64,000 nucleotides of DNA. Source: an uncultured Kocuria sp. Its GTDB lineage: Bacteria; Actinomycetota; Actinomycetes; Actinomycetales; Micrococcaceae. A program made the translations under genes and the position numbers. The notes under the pieces are model-generated. The model had not been told where the DNA came from. It did not search any database and saw nothing but the letters and a program-made list of their open reading frames with translations. This document shows, in pieces, positions 1 through 8,308 of this stretch; position 1 is the stretch's first letter, and every line of letters begins with the position of its first letter. The stretch covers positions 1-64,000 of the forward strand of contig NZ_CANMRA010000009.1 in assembly GCF_947500125.1 (NCBI RefSeq), in the 5' to 3' direction.

Positions 1-659
1 CCGCCCGCCGCCGCGCGCTGCGGCGGGCCGCCCTGGTGGGCGCGGCCGCCCTGTCCCTGCTGCTCCCGCTCTGGACGGCCGTGCCGTCCGGTCGCGCCGC
101 CGCGGGCCTGCTCCTGGTGCTCGCCGCACTCGGCCTGGAGCGCCTCGCCGCGCTCCTGGCGGTGCGGGTGCCGGGTCGCGGGGGCGTGGACGAGGTCGGC
201 AGGGCCGCCCTCGTGGTGCTCGCGGCGGTGGCGGTCTGGGCCGTCGCCGCCCTGACCGGGCTCCCGGACCGCCTGCCGGACGGCGCCGGACCGCGGGCCG
301 CGGCCCTGGCCGTGGCGCTGCTCGTGATCGGCGCCCTGCTCCTGGCGGGATGGGTGCGGCCCGTCCCGGCCCTCGTCGTCGTGGTGGCCGCGGCGATCCT
401 CGGGGGCACCGGGGCCTGGCTGCTGTGGTCCTGGACGGGCGGCCCCGGGTCCGTCCGGACCGACCTGCCGGCCGTGGCCGGGGCGGCCTACGCCTGGGCG
501 GTCGTCCTGTGGTGGGCGCCCTCGGAGGGCATGCTGCGGCGGTACGGACCCGGCGAGGAGCTGCGGCCCCGCCGGTGCGCGATGGGGCCGCGCCTCGGAC
601 GAGGCCTCCGCCGGACGGAGCCTGCCCCGGAGGAGGCGTGCGTCAGAACAGGCCGGTGA
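1..659 (+). CDS. Partial hypothetical polytopic membrane protein (5' end outside window)
   Basis: The frame is open from the first bases of the window, upstream of a GTG at 36, and codes Ala/Arg/Leu-rich sequence there, so the true start probably lies to the left. The visible part has about six hydrophobic segments (Leu/Ala/Val-rich stretches ending with a Trp-rich AVVLWWAP) and then a basic, Arg-rich C-terminal tail of about 45 residues, so it is an integral membrane protein with its tail likely in the cytoplasm. I recognise no family motif and assign no function. Its 3' end overlaps the 3' end of the convergent fhs gene by 17 bases. Confidence 0.6.
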   Translation, partial: ARRRALRRAALVGAAALSLLLPLWTAVPSGRAAAGLLLVLAALGLERLAALLAVRVPGRGGVDEVGRAALVVLAAVAVWAVAALTGLPDRLPDGAGPRAAALAVALLVIGALLLAGWVRPVPALVVVVAAAILGGTGAWLLWSWTGGPGSVRTDLPAVAGAAYAWAVVLWWAPSEGMLRRYGPGEELRPRRCAMGPRLGRGLRRTEPAPEEACVRTGR

Positions 660-2379
660 CGCGCCCGTCGTCGTCGATCCCGATCCGCTCGGCCGCCGGG
701 GACGTCCCCAGTCCCGGCATGGTGCGCATCGTCCCGCAGATCGCGTAGAGGTACCCGGCGCCCACGGCGGCCCGCAGCTCCCGGACCGGCAGGGACCAGC
801 CGGTGGGCGCGCCCTTGAGGGACGGGTCCGCCGTGGTGGACAGGTGGGTCTTGGCGACGACGACCGGCAGCCCCCCGAAGCCCAGCTCCTCGTAGCGGGC
901 CAGCTGGCGCTCCGCGGCCGGGGTGATCTCGAGGCCGTCCGCGCCGTAGACGCGGGTGGCGACCGCGGTGAGCTTGTCCTCGAGGGACTCCGTGAGCCCG
1001 TAGGTCGGCGTGTAGCCGGCCGGGTGCTCGCACGCCGCGGCCACGGCGTCGGCCAGCTCGGCCGCCCCCGCCCCGCCCTCGGACACCGCCGTGCACACGG
1101 CCACCTCCGCCCCGGCCGCCCGGGCGATCCGGCGGATCGCCTCGTGCTCCGAGGGGTGGTCGCCGGGGAACGCGTTGATCGCCACCACCGGGGACACCCC
1201 GAAGGACCGGGCGATCGCCAGGTGGTGGAGCAGGTTGGCGGCCCCCGCCTCGACGTCCCCCGGGTTCTCCTGGAGCATCTCGGCGGGGAGCGCCTTGCCC
1301 GGGCGCACGGTGTAGCGGCCGGAGTGGGTCTTCAGCGCCCGCACCGTGGTCACGAGCACGGCCGCGTCCGGGGTCAGGCCGGAGACCCTGGCCTTGACGT
1401 TGACCAGGCGCTCCAGGCCCATGTCCGCGCCGAACCCGGCCTCGGTGATGACGTAGTCGGCGTGCGCCATGGCCACGTAGTCGGCGATCACGGAGGAGTT
1501 GCCGGTCGCGATGTTGCCGAACGGGCCGGCGTGGACCAGCGCGGGGGTCGCCTCGAGCGTCTGCAGCAGGTTCGGCCGGAAGGCGTCCTGCAGCATCACC
1601 GCCATGGAGCCGGCGGCCCGGAGGTCCTCGGCGGAGACGGGCTCGCCGTCCTGCGTGTAGCCCACCACGATCCGGCCCAGGCGGCGGCGCAGGTCGGCGA
1701 AGGACGTGGCGAGCGAGAGGATCACCATCACCTCGGACGCGGCCGTGATGTCGAAGCCCGTCTGGCGGGGCACGCCGTCCTGGTGGTCGCCGAGTCCCAC
1801 GACCACGTTGCGCAGCGCCCGGTCGTTGACGTCGAGGACCCGCCGCCACGTGATCGAGCGGACGTCCAGGCCCAGCGCGTTGCCGTGGTGGAGGTGGTTG
1901 TCGATCATCGCCGCCAGCAGGTTGTGGGCGGCGGTCACGGCGTGGAAGTCCCCGGTCAGGTGCAGGTTCAGCTTGTCCATCGGCAGCAGCTGGGCGTAGC
2001 CCGCCCCCGCGGCACCGCCCTTGATGCCGAATGTGGGCCCCATGGAGGGCTGGCGCAGGGTCAGGGCCGCGGAGCGCCCGGTGGCCGCCATCCCCTGGGC
2101 CAGGCCCACCGCCGTGGCCGTCTTGCCCTCGCCGAGCGGCGTGGGGGTCAGCGCCGTGACCACCACGTACCGCACGCCCCGGGCGTGCTTCCGGTCGGTG
2201 GCCTCCTCCGGAGTGGACACCTCGTCCGGGCGCGGGTCGATCTTCGCGACGAACCGCCCGTAGGGGTCCAGGCGGTCGTCGGCGATGCCGGCGGCGGCCG
2301 CGATCTCGGCGACGGGACGGGGCGCGGCGGCCTGGGCGATCTCCAGGTCCGAGGGCAGCGGGGCGGCGACGTGCGTCAT
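643..2379 (-). CDS. fhs: Formate--tetrahydrofolate ligase
   Basis: Cytoplasmic one-carbon enzyme joining formate to tetrahydrofolate with ATP to give 10-formyl-THF. The 578-residue protein is slightly longer than the usual 550-560. It carries the family P-loop TPTPLGEGKT at about residues 78-87, followed by the conserved substrate regions (QPSMGPTFGIKGGAAGAGYAQ region, FDITAASEVMVIL, GFGADMG) and the C-terminal TMPGLG segment. The ATG at 2379 (MTHVAAPLP) is chosen because the N-terminal homology starts there; an upstream ATG at 2496 would add 39 low-complexity residues and overlap the divergent helicase. The 98-base gap to the helicase at 2478 holds both promoters. It appears to be a single-gene unit converging on the membrane protein at the left edge. 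Confidence 0.95.
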   Translation of the reverse strand: MTHVAAPLPSDLEIAQAAAPRPVAEIAAAAGIADDRLDPYGRFVAKIDPRPDEVSTPEEATDRKHARGVRYVVVTALTPTPLGEGKTATAVGLAQGMAATGRSAALTLRQPSMGPTFGIKGGAAGAGYAQLLPMDKLNLHLTGDFHAVTAAHNLLAAMIDNHLHHGNALGLDVRSITWRRVLDVNDRALRNVVVGLGDHQDGVPRQTGFDITAASEVMVILSLATSFADLRRRLGRIVVGYTQDGEPVSAEDLRAAGSMAVMLQDAFRPNLLQTLEATPALVHAGPFGNIATGNSSVIADYVAMAHADYVITEAGFGADMGLERLVNVKARVSGLTPDAAVLVTTVRALKTHSGRYTVRPGKALPAEMLQENPGDVEAGAANLLHHLAIARSFGVSPVVAINAFPGDHPSEHEAIRRIARAAGAEVAVCTAVSEGGAGAAELADAVAAACEHPAGYTPTYGLTESLEDKLTAVATRVYGADGLEITPAAERQLARYEELGFGGLPVVVAKTHLSTTADPSLKGAPTGWSLPVRELRAAVGAGYLYAICGTMRTMPGLGTSPAAERIGIDDDGRVTGLF

Positions 2380-2477
2380 GGGCCCAGTCTGGTGGACCCG
2401 GGCGCGTCCCGGCCAGTGCCCCGCCGCCGCGGAACCGGCACGGGCCCCGGTGCACCGTCCCGATACAGTGGAGGACG

Positions 2478-5090
2478 ATGAAACTCCTCGAAGCACTCTC
2501 CCCCGAGCTCGGCGCCCCGGGCCACCCGTACTACCGCGGCGACTTCGCCACCAACGCCCTGTCCGGGGACGAGGTCTACGAGGGGTTCCTCGGCTGGATC
2601 GCCTCCAAGGACATGGAGCTCTACCCCGCCCAGGACGAGGCCGTGCTCGAGTTCGCGAGCGGGTCCAACGTGATCCTCGCGACCCCGACCGGGTCCGGGA
2701 AGTCCACCGTGGCGGTCGCCGCGCACTTCGCGGGCCTCGCCGCCGGGCAGCGCTCCTACTACACCGCCCCGATCAAGGCGCTCGTGTCCGAGAAGTTCTT
2801 CTCGCTCGTGGAGATCTTCGGCGCGGAGAACGTCGGCATGGTCACCGGCGACTCCGCCGTCAACGCCGCCGCCCCCATCATCTGCTGCACCGCCGAGATC
2901 CTCGCCAACGTCGCCCTGCGCGAGGGCCGGGACGCGGACGTGGGGCCCGTGGTGATGGACGAGTTCCACTTCTACTCCGACCCCCAGCGCGGTTGGGCGT
3001 GGCAGGTGCCGCTGCTGCAGCTGCCCCAGGCGCAGTTCCTGCTCATGAGCGCCACGCTCGGGGACGTCTCCCGCTTCGAGGAGGGGATCACGGAGCTCAC
3101 CGGGCGCCCCACCACCACGGTCTCCTCCGCCGAGCGGCCCATCCCCCTGCACCACTACTGGTCCGAGGACCCCATCCACGAGGCGCTCGAGGAGCTGCTG
3201 AGCACCAATCAGGCCCCGGTCTACGTGGTGCACTTCTCCCAGCTGCAGGCCATGGACCAGGCGCAGAACCTGATGTCCGTCAACGTGCTGACCAAGGAGG
3301 AGAAGGAGCGCATCGGCGAGCTGATCGCCGGGTTCCGCTTCTCCGCCGGCTTCGGCAAGACCCTCAACCGCCTGGTCCGCCACGGGATCGGGGTCCACCA
3401 CGCCGGGATGCTGCCCAAGTACCGCCGGCTCGTGGAGCAGCTCGCCCAGACCGGGATGCTCAAGGTCATCTGCGGCACCGACACCCTGGGGGTGGGCATC
3501 AACGTGCCCATCCGCACCGTGGTCATCACGGCGCTGTCCAAGTTCGACGGCGAGCGCACCCGCCGGCTCAACGCCCGCGAGTTCCACCAGATCGCCGGCC
3601 GGGCGGGACGGGCCGGCTACGACACCGCGGGCACCGTGGTGGTCCAGGCCCCCGAGCACGTCATCGAGAACAACAAGGCCATGAAGAAGGCCCACGCGAA
3701 GTTCGGCGACGACCAGAAGAAGCTGCGCCAGGTGGTGCGGAAGAAGCCGCCGCAGGGCTTCGTGTCCTGGGGGAAGCCGACGTTCGAGACCCTGGTGGCC
3801 TCCGAGCCGGAACCGTTGACCTCCTCCTTCACGGTGACCCACTCGATGCTGCTCAATCTCCTGCAGCGCCCCGGGGACCCGGTGCTGGCGGCGTGGCACC
3901 TGCTGACCCACAACCACGAGACGCGGCAGCGTCAGCGTGTGCTGCTGCGGCAGGCCATCGGCATCCTCAAGGAGCTGCGCGCCGCCGGCGTCGTGGAGAA
4001 GCTCGGGACCCCGGACGAGGAGGGCCGCACCTGGCGGCTGACCGTGGAGCTGCAGGAGAACTTCGCCCTCAACCAGCCGCTGTCCCCGTTCGCCCTGGCC
4101 GCCCTCACCCTGCTGGACCGGGAGGACCCGGGCTACGCCCTGGACGTCGTCTCCGTCATCGAGGCCACCCTGGAGAAGCCGCGCCAGGTCCTCAACATGC
4201 AGGAGAAGAAGGCCCGCGGGGAGGCCGTGGCGTCGATGAAGGCGGAGGGCCTCGACTACGACGAGCGGATGAAGGAGCTCGAGGACGTCAGCTACGCCAA
4301 GCCGCTCGAGGAGCTGCTGACCCAGGCGTTCGAGACCTACCGCACCGGCGCCCCGTGGGTGGCGCAGTTCGAACTGACGCCGAAGTCCGTGGTGCGGGAC
4401 ATGTACGAGCGCGCCATGACGTTCGGCGACTACGTCCAGTTCTACGGCCTGGCCCGGTCCGAGGGCATCCTGCTGCGCTACCTCTCCGACGCCTACAAGG
4501 CGCTGCGCCAGACCGTGCCGCTGGACCTGCTCCGGGAGGACCTCGAGGACCTCGTCGAGTGGCTGGGCGAGCTCATCCGGCAGACCGACAACTCGCTGCT
4601 CGACGAGTGGGAGAAGCTGGCCGCCGGAGAGGAGTCGCCCATGGGCACCTCTGCGGACTCCCTCGAGGAGCTCATCGACGAGCAGCCCCCCGTGATCACG
4701 TCCAACCCGCGGGCGTTCCGCGTCATGGTCCGCAACGCCCTGTTCCAGCGCGTGGAGCTGTTCGCGGACGAGAAGGACAAGGTCCTCGGCGCCCTCGACG
4801 GGGAGCACGGCTGGGACCGGGACCGGTGGGCGGACGCCATGGACGCGTACTTCGCCGAGCACGAGGACATCTACACGGACCCCCAGTCGAGGGGCCCGGG
4901 GCTGATCCGGATCGACGAGCAGCCCGAGGGGCTGCCCGGGTACTGGACCGTGGTGCAGGTCTTCGACGACCCGGACGGCCACCACGACTGGGGCATCAAC
5001 GCCCGCATCGACCTGCGGGTCTCGGACGAGGACGGCTTCCCCGCCGTGGTCGTGGACAACGTGGGCCCCGTCACCGAGACGGGGCGCTGA
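2478..5090 (+). CDS. Ski2-like DEAD/DEAH-box RNA helicase (DUF3516 family)
   Basis: Predicted ATP-dependent RNA helicase of 870 residues, the normal length for actinobacterial DUF3516 helicases. Visible motifs in order: Q-type entry LYPAQ near 49-53, Walker A ATPTGSGKS (68-76), motif Ia TAPIKALVSEK, motif II DEFH (161-164), motif III SATLGD (191-196), and helicase-C motif VI QIAGRAGRAG near 375. The remaining ~480 residues are the mostly helical DUF3516 region, with EKKARGEAVASMKAEG and a C-terminal acidic stretch. SD GGAGGACG precedes the ATG closely. It is monocistronic and ends at a strong bidirectional hairpin shared with the convergent terC gene. A role in RNA turnover or ribosome-related remodelling is inferred from Ski2 relatives. 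Confidence 0.9.
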   Translation: MKLLEALSPELGAPGHPYYRGDFATNALSGDEVYEGFLGWIASKDMELYPAQDEAVLEFASGSNVILATPTGSGKSTVAVAAHFAGLAAGQRSYYTAPIKALVSEKFFSLVEIFGAENVGMVTGDSAVNAAAPIICCTAEILANVALREGRDADVGPVVMDEFHFYSDPQRGWAWQVPLLQLPQAQFLLMSATLGDVSRFEEGITELTGRPTTTVSSAERPIPLHHYWSEDPIHEALEELLSTNQAPVYVVHFSQLQAMDQAQNLMSVNVLTKEEKERIGELIAGFRFSAGFGKTLNRLVRHGIGVHHAGMLPKYRRLVEQLAQTGMLKVICGTDTLGVGINVPIRTVVITALSKFDGERTRRLNAREFHQIAGRAGRAGYDTAGTVVVQAPEHVIENNKAMKKAHAKFGDDQKKLRQVVRKKPPQGFVSWGKPTFETLVASEPEPLTSSFTVTHSMLLNLLQRPGDPVLAAWHLLTHNHETRQRQRVLLRQAIGILKELRAAGVVEKLGTPDEEGRTWRLTVELQENFALNQPLSPFALAALTLLDREDPGYALDVVSVIEATLEKPRQVLNMQEKKARGEAVASMKAEGLDYDERMKELEDVSYAKPLEELLTQAFETYRTGAPWVAQFELTPKSVVRDMYERAMTFGDYVQFYGLARSEGILLRYLSDAYKALRQTVPLDLLREDLEDLVEWLGELIRQTDNSLLDEWEKLAAGEESPMGTSADSLEELIDEQPPVITSNPRAFRVMVRNALFQRVELFADEKDKVLGALDGEHGWDRDRWADAMDAYFAEHEDIYTDPQSRGPGLIRIDEQPEGLPGYWTVVQVFDDPDGHHDWGINARIDLRVSDEDGFPAVVVDNVGPVTETGR

Positions 5091-5133
5091 GCCGGGACCG
5101 CCCGGGCGCTCCCCAGCGCCCCCGGACGACGAC

Positions 5134-5176
5134 GGAGCCCCCGGCGCGCACCTGATCGGTGCGCGCCGGGGGCTCC
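5134..5176. terminator. Bidirectional hairpin between helicase and terC
   Basis: A perfect 19-bp stem (GGAGCCCCCGGCGCGCACC with its complement) and a 5-base loop lie between two convergent genes, so the site can end transcription from both sides. It has no U-tract, which is usual for terminators in this GC range. Confidence 0.8.
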
Positions 5177-5210
5177 TGCTCGCGGTGCGCGGGGCACCGT
5201 GGGCGGCGGC

Positions 5211-6539
5211 TCAGACGGCGGAGCTGCCGCCGCCGCGGGGGGCGTCCGGGGTCGTGGTCCCGGTCGTGTCCTGGGTCTCGGACCGGGCGCCGGAGAGAGC
5301 CTCGGCCTCCGGCTCCGGCACCGTGTCCGGCTCGGGCCCCACACCGGTGCGCTCGAACTCGCTGTGCTTGCCGCGGGCGCGGTCCAGCAGCTCGTGGAAG
5401 TGCTTCTCCGACTCGAGCAGCTCCTCGCGGTGCTGGTCGGAGATCTTCGGCATCTGCCGCTGGTACCTGGCGGCCTTCTCGGCCAGCTTCCGGCGCTCCT
5501 CGGCGGGGGCGTCCTGGGGCAGGGTCACGTACTTCTCGGCGACGGTCTGCAGGCCGTTGAGCACCCGCAGCGCCCGGCCCTTGGGGCTGTAGAGGGAGGC
5601 CAGGACGGTGAGCGTCAGGACGCCCACGATGACGGTCAGCGAGAGGCTGATGCCGACCTCGACGACCTCCACGTGCTCGCCGTTGTTGATGAAGCCGAGG
5701 TTGTTCTCGTGCAGCGCGTGCAGGATCAGCTTGACGCCGATGAAGCCGAGGATGATCGCGAGGCCCCAGGAGAGGTAGATGAGCCGGTCCAGGAGCCCGT
5801 CGATGAGGAAGTAGAGCTGGCGCAGGCCCATCAGCGAGAACGCCACGGCGGTGAACACCAGGTAGGTCTGCTGGGTGAGGCCGAAGATCGCGGGGATCGA
5901 GTCCAGGGCGAAGAGGACGTCCGTGCCGCCGATGGCCACCATGACGAGGAGCATCGGCGTCATGACCTTCTTGCCGTTCTCGACCGTGAACAGCTTGTCG
6001 CCGTCGTACTCGTCCGAGGTGTGCATGAAGCGCTTGGCGGTGCGGATGATGAAGTTGTCGGCCTCGTCGTGCGCGGACTCCGAGAGCTCGCCCTTGATCA
6101 GGGAACCGGCCGTCAGCAGCAGGATGAGACCGAACAGGTAGAAGACCCACGCGAACTGGTTGATCAGCCCCGCGCCCACGAAGATCAGGGCGGTGCGGGC
6201 GATCAGGGCGAAGGTGATGCCGAACAGCAGGACCTTCTGCTGGTCCGCTCGCGGGACCTTGAAGGACGCCATGATGATGAGGAACACGAAGAGGTTGTCG
6301 ACCGACAGCGCCTTCTCCGTGATGTACCCGGCGTAGTACTCCCCGGCGTACCGGCCTCCCCACTGGAGGAGAACGTACAGGCCGAACACGAGGGCGATGC
6401 CCACGTAGATCGCCGACCAGATCGCGGCTTCCTTCAGCTGGGGCTCGTGCGCCTTGCGCACGTGGAACACGTAGTCGAACAGGAGCAGGCCGATGATGGC
6501 CGCGATCGTGACGATCCAGACGGTGAGTGAGACTTCCAT
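5211..6539 (-). CDS. TerC/Alx-family integral membrane protein, copy 1
   Basis: 442-residue polytopic membrane protein of the TerC family, whose members (Alx, TerC, YkoY) are linked to manganese export or metallation of exported proteins. It has about eight hydrophobic segments and the two family signatures SVDNLFVFLIIM and FALDSIPAIFGLTQ with buried Asp residues. A roughly 100-residue cytoplasmic C-terminal extension is charged (ending GSSAV) and is longer than in E. coli Alx. The ATG at 6539 fits: hydrophobic sequence starts at once (MEVSLTVWIVTI). A manganese-type riboswitch lies 30-165 bases upstream, so induction by Mn2+ is likely. The next gene leftward is convergent. Confidence 0.92.
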   Translation of the reverse strand: MEVSLTVWIVTIAAIIGLLLFDYVFHVRKAHEPQLKEAAIWSAIYVGIALVFGLYVLLQWGGRYAGEYYAGYITEKALSVDNLFVFLIIMASFKVPRADQQKVLLFGITFALIARTALIFVGAGLINQFAWVFYLFGLILLLTAGSLIKGELSESAHDEADNFIIRTAKRFMHTSDEYDGDKLFTVENGKKVMTPMLLVMVAIGGTDVLFALDSIPAIFGLTQQTYLVFTAVAFSLMGLRQLYFLIDGLLDRLIYLSWGLAIILGFIGVKLILHALHENNLGFINNGEHVEVVEVGISLSLTVIVGVLTLTVLASLYSPKGRALRVLNGLQTVAEKYVTLPQDAPAEERRKLAEKAARYQRQMPKISDQHREELLESEKHFHELLDRARGKHSEFERTGVGPEPDTVPEPEAEALSGARSETQDTTGTTTPDAPRGGGSSAV

Positions 6540-6569
6540 GGTTCTGCTTTCGGGGTCGAGTACGGGACA

Positions 6570-6705
6570 GCCGTAAGTCTCTCCGCCGGCCGCGCGGGAC
6601 CGTTCCGGTCCGTCGTGCTGGGCTCGGCCGCTGCGTCCGGCCGGGCTGAGGCACCCGACGTGCTGACGTCCACAGCGCTGAGGGATACTCCCCTAGGCTG
6701 AGCAC
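6570..6705 (-). promoter_or_regulatory. yybP-ykoY-type Mn2+ riboswitch upstream of terC copy 1
   Basis: On the minus strand the leader reads CAGCCTAGGGGAGTATCCC near its 5' end and GGAGAGACTTACGGCTG near its 3' end. These are the two conserved boxes of the yybP-ykoY family (GGGGAGUA and AGACUU), and the outer CAGCC/GGCTG halves can pair as P1. It sits 30 bases before a TerC gene, the classic target of this riboswitch. The same arrangement recurs upstream of the second terC gene. Confidence 0.82.
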
Positions 6706-6734
6706 AGTCTATACAGCCGTCCGCCCGGACCTGC

Positions 6735-6774
6735 GCGAGGGCCCGCCCCGCCGGCCGGCGGGACGGGCCCTCGC
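6735..6774 (-). terminator. Hairpin downstream of terC copy 2
   Basis: Stem GCGAGGGCCCG/CGGGCCCTCGC with further pairing inside lies between the stop of terC copy 2 and the leader of copy 1. A second hairpin (GCACCGGCCC/GGGCCGGTGC) at 6779-6800 precedes it on the minus strand. Together they separate the two terC units, so each depends on its own leader. Confidence 0.7.
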
Positions 6775-6812
6775 ACGCGCACCGGCCCGGGGGCCGGTGC
6801 CCCCGGGACGGT

Positions 6813-8030
6813 TCAGCGCCCGGTCTCCTGGGGGGAGCCCGGCGACGCGGCGCCGCTCTCGGCCCGGTGCTCCTCGACCGACTTCCCGGTGCGCTCGGAG
6901 AGGTCAGGCAGCTCCACCGAGGAACGTCCGGCGGCCGCCACGGCGGCGTGGTACTTCAGGACGAGATCCGCCTGGACCGCCCGCAGCTCCCCCGTGCTGG
7001 TGTCCTCCCCCGGGCTGCGGTAGGTCTCGATGGCCCGGTGGAGCTCCGCCGCGGCGTGGGCGGAGCGCCCCTTCGGGCTGACCACCGAGGCGACCGTGGC
7101 GACCACGATGATCCCCACGATCACGCCCAGGGACACGAACGTGGGGATCTCCGGGGCCCACCCGATGTGCTCGCCGCCGTTGATGAACGGCACCTCGTTC
7201 TCGTGCATGGCGTGCAGGACGAGCTTGACCCCGATGAACGCCAGGATCAGGGACAGTCCGTGCTTGAGGTAGATCAGACGCTCCATCAGCCCGCCGAGCA
7301 GGAAGTAGAGCTGGCGCAGGCCCATGAGGGCGAAGATGTTGGCCGTGAAGACGATGAACGGGCTCTGGGTGAGGCCGAAGATCGCCGGGATGGAGTCGAA
7401 CGCGAACATCAGGTCGGTCACGCCGATGGTCACGAAGACGACGAGCATCGGGGTGAACACCCGCTTGCCGGCCACCGTGGTGCGCAGCCTGTTGCCGTCG
7501 TACCGGTCCGTCATGGGGACCACCGTGCGCAGGCGGCGGATCAGCGCGCTCTCCCCGGCCTCGGCCTCGCCGTCGTCCTTGGCCTGCTGCCAGGCGGTCC
7601 AGAGCAGGAAGACGCCGAACAGGTAGAAGACCCAGGAGAAGTTCGCGATGATCGTGGCGCCCAGGAGGATGAACACGCCGCGCAGGACCAGCGCGATGAT
7701 GATGCCCACCATCAGCACCTCCTGCTGGTACTTCCGGGGCACCGAGAAACGGGCCATGATCACGATGAACACGAACAGGTTGTCGATGCTCAGGCTGTAC
7801 TCGGTGACCCAGCCCGCCACGAACTGGGTGCCCTGCTCGGCGCCGGCGAAGACGAACATCAGGCCCGCGAACACGAGGGCGAGGGCCACGTAGACGCCCA
7901 CCCAGGTGCCGGCCTCCTTCATGGAGGGCTCGTGCGGGCGCTTGGCGACCAGGATGAGGTCGAAGAGGAGGATGCAGCCGAGGACGACGAAGGAGCCGAT
8001 CTCGAACCACGCGGGTAGCTGTGTGTGCAC
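6813..8030 (-). CDS. TerC/Alx-family integral membrane protein, copy 2
   Basis: 405-residue paralogue of the neighbouring TerC protein with the same signatures (SIDNLFVFIVIM, FAFDSIPAIFGLTQ, MGLRQLYFLLGGL) and a ~90-residue charged C-terminal tail. The GTG at 8030 (protein starts MHTQLPAWFEIG) is preferred. A farther ATG at 8126 would put the start inside the conserved 3' box of the riboswitch and add 32 Arg/Pro-rich residues absent from copy 1. It is transcribed from its own Mn2+-type leader and ends at two hairpins. Predicted to export Mn2+ or protect exported metalloproteins; paralogue-specific roles cannot be read from the sequence. Confidence 0.9.
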   Translation of the reverse strand: MHTQLPAWFEIGSFVVLGCILLFDLILVAKRPHEPSMKEAGTWVGVYVALALVFAGLMFVFAGAEQGTQFVAGWVTEYSLSIDNLFVFIVIMARFSVPRKYQQEVLMVGIIIALVLRGVFILLGATIIANFSWVFYLFGVFLLWTAWQQAKDDGEAEAGESALIRRLRTVVPMTDRYDGNRLRTTVAGKRVFTPMLVVFVTIGVTDLMFAFDSIPAIFGLTQSPFIVFTANIFALMGLRQLYFLLGGLMERLIYLKHGLSLILAFIGVKLVLHAMHENEVPFINGGEHIGWAPEIPTFVSLGVIVGIIVVATVASVVSPKGRSAHAAAELHRAIETYRSPGEDTSTGELRAVQADLVLKYHAAVAAAGRSSVELPDLSERTGKSVEEHRAESGAASPGSPQETGR

Positions 8031-8107
8031 GCGAGTTCTTTCGCTGGGAATGGGTGAGCCCGCGGGCCGGCGTCGTCCGAGGAGAGGGCGGACCGGGGCA
8101 TCACGAT

Positions 8108-8245
8108 GAGCCGCAAGTCTCTCCACCGCGCCCGGCGGGCGCGGTGCCCGGGTGCCGAGGTGCGGTCGCTGCGACCGGCCCGGCTCCGTTGCCCGGCGTG
8201 CTGACGACCGCAGCGCTGAGGGATACTCCCCTACGCGCAGAGGAC
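8108..8245 (-). promoter_or_regulatory. yybP-ykoY-type Mn2+ riboswitch upstream of terC copy 2
   Basis: The minus strand carries GTAGGGGAGTATCCCTCAGC at the 5' side and GGAGAGACTTGCGGCTC at the 3' side. These boxes match those before terC copy 1 nearly base for base (GGGGAGTATCCCTCAGCGCTG is shared), while the sequence between them differs. That is conservation of the aptamer, not simple duplication of the region. Confidence 0.82.
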
Positions 8246-8262
8246 TCTACCCGACGCCGGGA

Positions 8263-8295
8263 GGACGCCGGGAACGGGCGTCCCGCCCGGCGTCC
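8263..8295 (-). terminator. Hairpin downstream of uvrB
   Basis: GGACGCCGGG and CCCGGCGTCC form a 10-bp stem 14 bases after the uvrB stop codon on the minus strand. A competing stem GGGAACGG/CCGTTCCC overlaps it. Confidence 0.6.
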
Positions 8296-8308
8296 GTTCC
8301 CGCTCGGC

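Noticed and set aside
844-2481. Long open frame antisense to fhs (+ strand)
   Set aside because: Arg/Gly/Val/His-rich sequence with no family pattern; a shadow of high-GC codon bias over a clear fhs gene. Similar antisense frames over uvrB, the terC genes, GH15 and the ABC genes were rejected for the same reason.
2376-4985. 869-codon frame antisense to the DUF3516 helicase
   Set aside because: Its Leu/Val/His/Gly repeats mirror third-position GC of the helicase; no start context or motif.
8031-8126. Extension of terC copy 2 to an upstream ATG
   Set aside because: It would code through the conserved 3' box of the riboswitch and adds residues absent from the paralogue.
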